Positions 1 through 5,254 of a stretch of 5,254 nt of DNA are shown piece after piece. Under the pieces are notes generated by a model that was not told the origin of the DNA, searched no databases, and saw only the letters and a list, made by a program, of their open reading frames with translations. Made by a program: the position numbers and the translations under genes. The stretch spans positions 1-5,254 of the forward strand of contig JAUIEY010000147.1 in the NCBI GenBank assembly GCA_030429685.1. Reading direction: 5' to 3'. Every line of letters starts with the position of its first letter. Within the stretch, counting starts at the first letter, position 1. Origin of the DNA: Gammaproteobacteria bacterium. Its GTDB lineage: Bacteria; Pseudomonadota; Gammaproteobacteria; Steroidobacterales; GCA-2729495.

Positions 1-2371
1 CGCGCGTAACAAATGTGCTGATCGGCACGCTGCCCTGCTGCGTGGGGACCCGCAAATCGCTCAGTTGATCGAGGCTGCGGTTATCCCGCGGGAACCTGAC
101 CCGGATATCAATTTCGGTGTCCGAATCATCAGGGCGATATTCGCCCACCTTGATGCCATTGGTGACCAGCTGAATGATGGTGCCCACGAGACTGACGTCC
201 GCGCCGAAACGCGCTGCTTCGGTCCGGTTAACCTTAAGCTCCCATTCAATGCCGGCCATGGGTGCAGTGTCTTCGGCATTAATTACGCCGGGAATCTCTT
301 CCAATGCTTCGCGCAGACGGGTAGCCGCAACTTTTAGTGCCTCGCGGTCAATTGCGGACAGCTCGATATTAATCGGTTTGCCTTCCTGCTCGCCGCCCTG
401 TTGCGTGCGCGTTTCTATCTGTATGCCGCCGATATCCTTGGTACGTTCACGGATTTCGGCAAGAATTTCGACCGCCGGGCGCCGTGTGCGCCAATTGGCG
501 AAGTTCAGCCGCACCGAGCCGATCATATCGGCAGACGATCCGCGGCCGGTCTCACCACTTTTTACGTAGGCGTAGCGAATGCCCTCGATGCCGTAGATAC
601 GTTCTTCTACCTGGCGCACGATGCGGTCTTTCTCCGCTACCGAGAGGTCGCCGCGAGCCCGAATATCCACGGCGGCCGATGCGGGTTCCACCCGCGGGAA
701 CATCTCCAGGCCCTTGCCCCACATACCGTAGGCGGCATATAGACCTACGAGGATAAGCACAATAACGCCGAGTGTGGTGCCGGGCCGCGCCAGCACTTTT
801 TTCAATACACCAAGGTAGCTGCCGGTGAAACCGCCGATACTGTCGAGATCACCGTCTTCGGCGGCCAGCAGATCGCGGCGGATTTTTTCGTTAAACAATC
901 CAGGTCTGCCGAAAGTGGAGCCCAGTGTAGGCACAAATATCAGCGCCATGAGCAGCGATGCAGACAAAATATAGATCAGTGTCAGCGGCATCATGCGCAG
1001 AAACTTGCCGGTAAATCCCGGCCACATTATCAGTGGCAGGAATGCTGCCAGCGTTGTGGCGGTGGAGGCAATGATCGGCCAGGCCATGCGCTGCGCTGCT
1101 TCGGTGTAGGCGCGACGCCGGTGCAGGCCCTCCGCCATGCGCCGGTCGGCCAGTTCCGTCACTACAATGGCGCCGTCCACCAGCATGCCGATGGCGATGA
1201 TCATGGCAAAGTGCACCACCATATTGAGCGTGGAGCCGGTGATATTCAGCATGAAAAACGCAATGCAGAAGGAGCCGGGTATAGCGACACCCACCAGCAA
1301 GGCATTCTGAATACCAAGAATACCTATCAGCACGATGAACACGAGTGCCACCGCTGTGATGACATTGTTCATCAGCGTGTTCATGTTCTTGCGGATATGA
1401 AAGGATTTGTCTGCCGAATAAGTCAGGCTGACGCCGGGCGGCCATGTCTTGGCCGACTGGCTGACGATTTCCTTGACCTCGTCAATGGTATGCAGGGCGT
1501 TGGAATGGCCGCGCTTGACGACCTCAAGTGCCACCGCGGGCTGGCCATTGATCCGCGCGTAGCCCGCCGGATCTTTAAAGGTGCGGCGCACACTGGCGAT
1601 GTCCTTGAAGCGAACTACGCGCCCCTGGTTGACCTTGATCGGCAGGTCCAGCACGTCTTCGGGGCCCTGAATCACGCCCGGAACCTTAATGGCAAACCGG
1701 CCCTGTTCGCCCTGCAGCGAACCGGCGGCTACCAGCCGGTTGTTGTTCTGGACAAAATTTAATACGTCATTGGGCGACAGGTTATAGCTTTCCATCAACA
1801 GCGGGTCGATGATGACCTCAAGCAGTTCTTCGCGCAGGCCCACCACATTGACTTCCAGCACGCCCTCCAGGCTCGCAACGTCGTCACGCAGTTTTTGGGC
1901 CAGCGCATTCAGCGTTCTTTCCGGCGCATCGCCGCCCAGCAGCATGACCAGCATGGGGTTAAAGCGCGAGAACTTCACCTGCATGACGCGCGGTTCTTCC
2001 GCGGTCGCCGGGAGTTTGGCACGCGCCAGGTCGACTTTTTCACGCACGTCAGCCAGCGCCTTGTCGACATTGGCTTCCGGCTCAAACTCCAGGGTCACCG
2101 TGGCGCGATTTTCGGAGCCCGACGCAACCATCTCCTTAACGCCTTCGACAGTCTGGAGTTCCTGCTCCAGCGGCCGCGCCAGCAACCTTTCGGCGTCTTC
2201 GGGTGCCACGCCCTCGAGAAACACTTCCACAAAGATGAACGGAACGTTGACTTCGGGTTCCGATTCCTTGGGAATGGTGTTGTAGGAGACAACACCCGCC
2301 GCCATGATTACTGCGAGTGCGATCAGGACGGTGCGGCTGCGACTATTGGCCGCCTCAATAATGTTCATCAT
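1..2371 (-). CDS. RND-family inner-membrane efflux transporter (AcrB-like), 3' end cut by window edge
   Basis: The frame is open from ATG at 2371 to the window edge: 790 codons, no stop and no frameshift. AcrB-type pumps are usually about 1020-1050 residues, so roughly the last quarter is missing, including TM8-12. Visible layout: TM1 at about 13-30; first periplasmic porter/docking region at about 31-335 (IPKESEPEV near its start); TM2-TM6 at about 336-482; cytoplasmic linker; TM7 at about 531-550; second periplasmic region from about 553. The TM4 segment IAIGMLVDGAIVVTE matches the RND signature, and the TM5-TM6 junction (GFTGKFLRMMPLT) matches AcrB's STGAIYRQFSIT region. Known for the family: proton-driven export of drugs or other amphiphiles, working as a trimer with an adaptor and a TolC-like channel. 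Odd point: the second TM4 aspartate is Gly400 (only Asp399 remains). The start overlaps the adaptor stop (ATGA), and a second in-frame ATG follows at 2368. There is no strong ribosome binding site, so coupled translation is likely. The substrate cannot be read from the sequence. Confidence 0.95.
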   Translation of the reverse strand, partial: MMNIIEAANSRSRTVLIALAVIMAAGVVSYNTIPKESEPEVNVPFIFVEVFLEGVAPEDAERLLARPLEQELQTVEGVKEMVASGSENRATVTLEFEPEANVDKALADVREKVDLARAKLPATAEEPRVMQVKFSRFNPMLVMLLGGDAPERTLNALAQKLRDDVASLEGVLEVNVVGLREELLEVIIDPLLMESYNLSPNDVLNFVQNNNRLVAAGSLQGEQGRFAIKVPGVIQGPEDVLDLPIKVNQGRVVRFKDIASVRRTFKDPAGYARINGQPAVALEVVKRGHSNALHTIDEVKEIVSQSAKTWPPGVSLTYSADKSFHIRKNMNTLMNNVITAVALVFIVLIGILGIQNALLVGVAIPGSFCIAFFMLNITGSTLNMVVHFAMIIAIGMLVDGAIVVTELADRRMAEGLHRRRAYTEAAQRMAWPIIASTATTLAAFLPLIMWPGFTGKFLRMMPLTLIYILSASLLMALIFVPTLGSTFGRPGLFNEKIRRDLLAAEDGDLDSIGGFTGSYLGVLKKVLARPGTTLGVIVLILVGLYAAYGMWGKGLEMFPRVEPASAAVDIRARGDLSVAEKDRIVRQVEERIYGIEGIRYAYVKSGETGRGSSADMIGSVRLNFANWRTRRPAVEILAEIRERTKDIGGIQIETRTQQGGEQEGKPINIELSAIDREALKVAATRLREALEEIPGVINAEDTAPMAGIEWELKVNRTEAARFGADVSLVGTIIQLVTNGIKVGEYRPDDSDTEIDIRVRFPRDNRSLDQLSDLRVPTQQGSVPISTFVTR

Positions 2372-3498
2372 CGCAATGATTCCGCGGCCAGCGCTGTCTC
2401 CGACATCTCTTTTGCGGTACTGATTTCAACGGCTTGCCCGGGACGCACAAAGCCCTGGCCAACGGTAATAACGGTGGCGGTCTCGCCGAGGCCGGATACC
2501 CAGACGCCGTCACTGGTTGATTTCTCAATTGTTACCGGCACAAACCGGGCATGCTGCGATGGATCAACCACCATAACCCCGATTACGCCATCGGCGTTAA
2601 GGGTCAGCATTGCGGGCGACATCGGATACGCCAGTGCTTCGCCGCCTTCCAGCAACATTTCCGCCGTAACGCCGGCCGGCAGCCTGCCATCGGTGTTGTC
2701 AATTTCCATTTCGATAGTGAAAGTGCGCGTTTCCAGTTCCGCGACCTGTGATATATAGCGAATGCTGCCAATCACCTCCTGGCCGGTTACCAGCCGTGCA
2801 GTGGCTTTGTCGCCAACGCTGATATTGGCGACTTCCTGCTCGGCCAGCGTACCGGTAGCAATCAGGGTCAGATTGTCGACAAAAGCAGCCACCTGATCGC
2901 CGGAGCGGACAAAGTCGCCGATTTCGACATCACGTTCCTGCAATACGCCGTCAAAGGGTGCGCGAATTACACGGTTTTCGAGATCCAGCCGGGCCCGCAG
3001 CAGCTCAGCACGGGAGTTTTCCAGCTTGGCAAGGGTTTCGGCAATCTGGGTTTCCGATACGTAGCCATCGGCCTGCAGGGTGGTCTGGCCCTGATAAGCG
3101 GTCTGATGCTCACGCACGCTGGCCTCCGCCTGCTTCACCCGTGCCATGCGGTCGCGCATATCCAGAGTCAGAATGGCCTGTCCCTGCCGCAGGCGTTCAC
3201 CACGCCGGGCATTGATTGCCTCTACACGGCCCTCGGTCTCCGCGGCGATCATTATTTCGCGTGCCGGCGCAGTGCGACCGTTTACACGCACCATGCGCAC
3301 AATCGGTTCCGCCACCAGGGTTTCAACCTGCACCGATACGGGACCACCGGTACTGCTGGCCGATTGCACCTGGGACGCTTCGTCCTTGAAATCCGGTTCC
3401 GAAAAGAGAATTCCAGTGCTCATCCAGACCGCGAGCAGGGCAAAAACGATGATCGCCAGAATCCATGGACGGGCCGATATTGTTGCTTTGATGTTCAT
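2368..3498 (-). CDS. RND efflux periplasmic adaptor subunit (membrane fusion protein, HlyD/AcrA-type)
   Basis: This 376-residue protein is the expected length for an RND adaptor. Residues 1-10 are basic and precede one hydrophobic segment (about 11-30, PWILAIIVFALLAVWMSTG). No lipobox cysteine is visible, so it looks like an uncleaved inner-membrane anchor rather than an AcrA-type lipoprotein. The first lipoyl half-motif lies at about 72-112 (VNGRTAPAREIMIAAETEGRV, then GERLRQGQ). A short alpha-hairpin with coiled-coil character spans about 115-175, and the second lipoyl half at about 178-206 carries the classic IRAPFDGVL. Beta-barrel (about 210-285) and membrane-proximal (about 290-360) domains follow. 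Its family role is to bridge the inner-membrane pump to an outer-membrane channel. It sits directly before the pump with a 4-base overlap, so the two are almost certainly partners. The ATG at 3498 shares one base with the upstream padR stop (TAATG). No good Shine-Dalgarno is seen, which fits termination-reinitiation. Confidence 0.95.
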   Translation of the reverse strand: MNIKATISARPWILAIIVFALLAVWMSTGILFSEPDFKDEASQVQSASSTGGPVSVQVETLVAEPIVRMVRVNGRTAPAREIMIAAETEGRVEAINARRGERLRQGQAILTLDMRDRMARVKQAEASVREHQTAYQGQTTLQADGYVSETQIAETLAKLENSRAELLRARLDLENRVIRAPFDGVLQERDVEIGDFVRSGDQVAAFVDNLTLIATGTLAEQEVANISVGDKATARLVTGQEVIGSIRYISQVAELETRTFTIEMEIDNTDGRLPAGVTAEMLLEGGEALAYPMSPAMLTLNADGVIGVMVVDPSQHARFVPVTIEKSTSDGVWVSGLGETATVITVGQGFVRPGQAVEISTAKEMSETALAAESLR

Positions 3499-4067
3499 TA
3501 ACTATTCGCTGCCCATTTGCAATCTGCGAGTTCTTCACCGCTGGCTTTGATCGCGACCTTGTCGGTCAGCATGTGCCGATGCGATTCGATGTACTCAGCA
3601 GCCGCACGCGCCACAACCGCACCGAATCCTGCGACGAATGAAGCGCCCGCAGATTTGGTGCTGTGCCGTTCCTGATGCTCGATGTAGCGCACCGTTTCCC
3701 GCAATTGTTCGACGTGGTCGTCGAGCACTTCCATCAGCCGGTTGTCATCAACCAGATCGGCGAAATAAATCATCGCCAGAAATTCCGACCGCAGTTTGTG
3801 TTGCGGTTCAGTGCTGTTGAGAGCGCTGACAAAGGCTTTTTCCCCGGCCTCCGTGATGCGGTAAACCTTGCGGTCAGGTTTGCCGACCTGGGGTATTTCC
3901 TCGCACTCGACCAGCCCTTTGGCGGCCAGATCAGCCAGAGCGGGGTAGATTGAGCCATAACCCGCCGGGAAGAAATGCTTGAAAGAGGTTTCAAACGTTT
4001 TTTTCAGATCGTAGCCGCATGCCTCGCGCACGCTGAGCAGACCCAGACAAAGTGTTTTTACGTCCAT
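3498..4067 (-). CDS. PadR-family transcriptional regulator, likely local repressor of the efflux operon
   Basis: From ATG at 4067 this gives 189 residues. The N-terminal winged helix (residues 3 to about 80) is typical PadR: KTLCLGLLSVREACGYDLKK, then GYGSIYPALADLAAKGLV as recognition helix region and KPDRKVYRITEAGEKAF as wing. The C-terminal half (about 90-170) is helical and matches the PadR dimerisation domain, with KLRSEFLAMIYFADLVDD leading into a long amphipathic helix containing HVEQLRETVRYIEHQE. An in-frame TTG at 4088 would add seven residues (MQHFLAD). I prefer the ATG because PadR proteins commonly begin just before this KTLCLG-type strand, the TTG lies inside an inverted repeat (4081-4095), and it has no ribosome binding site. 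The ATG itself has only a weak GG five bases upstream. As first gene of the operon, with symmetric sites just upstream, it probably represses itself and the pump until a ligand binds; this is inferred from family and position. Confidence 0.93.
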   Translation of the reverse strand: MDVKTLCLGLLSVREACGYDLKKTFETSFKHFFPAGYGSIYPALADLAAKGLVECEEIPQVGKPDRKVYRITEAGEKAFVSALNSTEPQHKLRSEFLAMIYFADLVDDNRLMEVLDDHVEQLRETVRYIEHQERHSTKSAGASFVAGFGAVVARAAAEYIESHRHMLTDKVAIKASGEELADCKWAANS

Positions 4068-4080
4068 ATCAGCCAAAAAA

Positions 4081-4095
4081 TGTTGCAATACAACA
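4081..4095. promoter_or_regulatory. Inverted repeat TGTTG-N5-CAACA just before padR, second candidate operator
   Basis: Five-base perfect arms flank CAATA. The repeat begins 13 bases upstream of the preferred padR ATG and spans the alternative TTG codon. The TGTT...AACA form is somewhat closer to known PadR operators than the 16-base palindrome, and a bound dimer here would block the promoter or early transcription. As RNA it could form only a weak five-pair hairpin. Arms this short can arise by chance. Confidence 0.35.
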
Positions 4096-4109
4096 AGTTA
4101 GTAAATCAC

Positions 4110-4125
4110 CCTGATATATATCAGG
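4110..4125. promoter_or_regulatory. Perfect 16-base palindrome upstream of padR, candidate operator
   Basis: CCTGATATATATCAGG is exactly self-complementary over all 16 bases, with an AT-rich core that could also overlap a -10 element. It ends 43 bases before the padR ATG. A homodimeric winged-helix regulator such as PadR would bind a site of this symmetry, so autoregulation is the simplest guess. It does not match the ATGT-N-ACAT operator known from some PadR proteins, so another regulator is possible. Confidence 0.5.
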
Positions 4126-4147
4126 CTGAGGGCGATGAATCTTAGAA

Positions 4148-4165
4148 GATGGGTATGCGCCCATC
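4148..4165 (-). repeat. Inverted repeat GATGGG-N6-CCCATC in the padR upstream region
   Basis: Six-base perfect arms with a six-base loop form a possible hairpin about 80-100 bases before padR. On the minus strand it is followed by TTCTAAGATT, which is too poor in T for a convincing terminator. It could be a leader hairpin if transcription starts upstream of it, or a binding site. Its function is unknown. Confidence 0.3.
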
Positions 4166-4197
4166 CACCGACCCGATCACCCCTGCGGGACCGTGGC

Positions 4198-4210
4198 GGC
4201 CTGACAGGCC
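4198..4210. repeat. Short inverted repeat GGCCT-N3-AGGCC
   Basis: Five-base perfect arms surround GAC in the middle of the non-coding gap. It could form a small GC-rich hairpin on either strand. Arms of this length occur by chance in GC-rich DNA, and there is no flanking T-run, so no function is assigned. Confidence 0.2.
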
Positions 4211-4293
4211 TCTGGAATATCCCAGCAGACAGGCGCTAAGTCACGGAATGACAAGACAATAGTGGTATCGGGCCGAGCTATGGCAGCACTGGG

Positions 4294-4318
4294 GTAACAG
4301 TCTGTAACTTTTTGTAAC
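4294..4318. promoter_or_regulatory. Three GTAAC direct repeats at exact 10-base spacing, candidate response-regulator site
   Basis: GTAAC starts at 4294, 4304 and 4314, each copy separated by five bases (AGTCT, then TTTTT). Half-sites in direct orientation one helical turn apart are the hallmark of OmpR/PhoB-family response regulators. The GTAAC-N5-GTAAC layout is especially close to the CpxR consensus GTAAA-N5-GTAAA. CpxR-type envelope-stress control of an efflux operon would be plausible, but the site is about 230-250 bases from the padR start and 50-75 bases past the cyclase stop, so its target is uncertain. Confidence 0.4.
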
Positions 4319-4331
4319 GGGCGGATATAGG

Positions 4332-4345
4332 GGCTGCCGGCAGCC
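4332..4345 (-). terminator. GC-rich palindrome after the cyclase gene, possible weak terminator hairpin
   Basis: GGCTGCCGGCAGCC is perfectly self-complementary and starts 22 bases past the cyclase stop. It could fold as a five-pair GC stem with a four-base loop, where a terminator would be expected. On the cyclase strand it is followed by CCTATAT and not a T-run, so it is not a standard intrinsic terminator. It could equally be a protein-binding palindrome or an RNA-stabilising hairpin. Confidence 0.3.
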
Positions 4346-4367
4346 TTTACTGCGGCTGGTTGCGGAT

Positions 4368-5254
4368 TCAGGCCGCGCCCTGATGGGTGGACATGCCGAT
4401 GTCCTGGGTGAGCTCGAAGCGGTCGGTGGTCTGATAGGACTCGCTGGCGCGGTTATCGCGCACGCGATTGCGGCCTTCTTCCTTGGCTGCGTAGCAGGCT
4501 GCGTCCGCCGCCTTCAGCATGCTGGTGGCGGTATGTTCGCCAACCAGACCGTAGGACACACCGATACTGGCCTTGACCGCGTAGTAGCGGCCTTCGTATT
4601 CGATGCGCATGGCTTCAATTTCGCGGCGGATCTTTTCAGCGATTTCAAGCGCGCGCGATTGCGGGCAGCCTTCCAGGATTGCCGCAAATTCATCACCACC
4701 CACGCGTGCAGCGGTGTCGTCGCCGCGGGTGTTGCGCCGGATGATTTCACCCACACCTTTCAGGATCAGATCGCCGGCCGCATGTCCGCCGCTGTCGTTG
4801 ACTTCTTTAAACAGGTCGAGATCAATAAAGATCAGCGAATAGTCGTCATCGGCCCGACGGTAGTCGGCGGTCAGTTTGCGCAGGCGCCGGTTAAATTCGC
4901 CGTGATTGACGAGGTTCACCAGCGAGTCGTGGGTGGCGCGATGGTGCAGCTCGCGCGTCAGGTCGGCGTTTTTAAGCTGCAGGGTAAGCAGGCTGACAAC
5001 GTTTTTGCGGGCTTCACCGGCGGCGCGGATAAGTGCCAGCAAAAACAGCACCACCAGCATGGCCAGAACCGGGCCATGTTCGTTGCCCGACAGCCAGACC
5101 TGCGCCGCGAAAGGCGCCAGCGCCGGCACCACAAAAAACGGAAATGCCTGCGGTACGGGCGCATAGGCCGATACGGCTCCCGCGGCAATGCCGGCGAGTA
5201 CCAGTGCCAGATAGGCCTGATGCAAAACCGAATCCACCGGAAACATAAAAGCCG
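4368..5254 (-). CDS. Membrane-bound diguanylate cyclase (GGDEF protein), probably missing its N-terminus
   Basis: This makes cyclic di-GMP from two GTP. The first ATG in the window is at 5246 (292 residues to the TGA at 4370-4368), but the frame is open to the edge (codons GCT TTT before the ATG), no ribosome binding site is visible, and the protein opens mid-way into a hydrophobic sensor region, so a longer protein is likely. Numbered from 5246: hydrophobic stretches at about 11-28, 34-51 and 58-74; a short linker helix (76-103); then the GGDEF domain at about 104-265. Visible active-site features are metal-binding IDLDLFKEVND (141-151, Asp142), substrate Asn150, GHAAGD (154-159), the signature GGDEF (183-187), and the RxxD inhibitory site RGDD (174-177), correctly five residues before GGDEF. 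The usual DxLTGLxNR motif is diverged to DSLVNLVNH (107-115). A tail of about 25 residues with no recognised domain ends the protein. No EAL domain follows. Its link with the efflux operon is only adjacency. Confidence 0.93.
   Translation of the reverse strand, partial: AFMFPVDSVLHQAYLALVLAGIAAGAVSAYAPVPQAFPFFVVPALAPFAAQVWLSGNEHGPVLAMLVVLFLLALIRAAGEARKNVVSLLTLQLKNADLTRELHHRATHDSLVNLVNHGEFNRRLRKLTADYRRADDDYSLIFIDLDLFKEVNDSGGHAAGDLILKGVGEIIRRNTRGDDTAARVGGDEFAAILEGCPQSRALEIAEKIRREIEAMRIEYEGRYYAVKASIGVSYGLVGEHTATSMLKAADAACYAAKEEGRNRVRDNRASESYQTTDRFELTQDIGMSTHQGAA

Larger units (their letters stand above)
4068..4367. other. 300-base non-coding gap between the cyclase gene and padR
   Basis: I find no convincing gene here on either strand. 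The gap should hold the end of the cyclase transcript and the promoter of the padR-adaptor-pump operon. It contains an unusual number of small symmetric or repeated elements, listed separately. No strong sigma-70 promoter with good -35 and -10 boxes at proper spacing stands out on the minus strand. The AT-rich stretch at 4088-4125 is the most likely promoter area by composition and position. Confidence 0.6.

Noticed and set aside
891..1445. Minus-strand open frame of 184 codons inside the pump gene
   Set aside because: It is a shifted frame of the RND gene. The correct frame is continuous here and encodes TM2-TM6, while the shifted product is rich in His, Arg and Cys without any domain.
1121..1762. 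Plus-strand open frame of 213 codons
   Set aside because: It is antisense to the conserved TM and porter regions of the pump, with no ribosome binding site or recognisable protein family.
1..2371. Possible pseudogene or frameshift in the RND gene
   Set aside because: I translated all 790 codons from 2371 to the edge and found a continuous RND protein with no stop or frame change. It is simply cut by the window end.
1895..2758. Long plus-strand open frame (287 codons) across the adaptor-pump junction
   Set aside because: It lies wholly antisense to two clearly recognised genes, its translation is low-complexity with no recognisable domain, and long antisense frames are expected in codon-biased GC-rich DNA.
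4067..4088. TTG at 4088 as the padR start
   Set aside because: It lacks a ribosome binding site, falls within an inverted repeat and adds seven residues outside the PadR fold. The ATG at 4067 fits the family better, though the TTG cannot be excluded.
4241..4253. GTCA-N5-TGAC inverted repeat on the plus strand near 4240-4253
   Set aside because: Four-base arms are too short to separate from chance, and no promoter element sits in a sensible position next to it.

Overview
The window is a moderately GC-rich piece of bacterial chromosome in which every convincing gene lies on the minus strand. Family content (RND efflux pump, periplasmic adaptor, GGDEF protein) indicates a Gram-negative bacterium. 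The style of the proteins suggests a gammaproteobacterium, perhaps a marine one, but the sequence alone does not settle the taxon.

In order of transcription, right to left: (1) 5254-4368, a membrane-anchored diguanylate cyclase whose N-terminus is probably cut by the window edge; (2) about 4367-4068, a 300-base non-coding gap with several short inverted repeats, three GTAAC boxes at exact 10-base spacing, and a perfect 16-base palindrome; (3) 4067-3498, a PadR-family transcriptional regulator; (4) 3498-2368, an RND periplasmic adaptor (membrane fusion protein); (5) 2371 to the left edge, the first 790 residues of an RND inner-membrane efflux transporter, cut by the edge before its last roughly 250 residues.

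The three efflux genes form a tight operon. The padR stop and adaptor start share one base (TAATG), and the adaptor stop and pump start overlap by four bases (ATGA). Adaptor plus pump would make the inner-membrane and periplasmic parts of a tripartite exporter. No outer-membrane TolC-like channel gene is in the window. PadR proteins are usually repressors that respond to small phenolic or drug-like ligands, so the simplest reading is an autoregulated, ligand-inducible efflux operon. The palindrome and inverted repeat just upstream of padR are the candidate operators. The diguanylate cyclase precedes the operon on the same strand but is separated by the 300-base gap, so it is probably a separate transcription unit.

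The most notable points are the transporter's TM4 proton-relay motif, where the usual Asp-Asp pair reads Asp-Gly; the phased GTAAC triplet, which resembles an OmpR/CpxR-type response-regulator site; the paired symmetric sites in front of padR; and a diguanylate cyclase with intact GGDEF and I-site but a diverged DxLTGLxNR motif. I see no mobile element, CRISPR array, tRNA or rRNA, and nothing that demands an entirely new kind of system.
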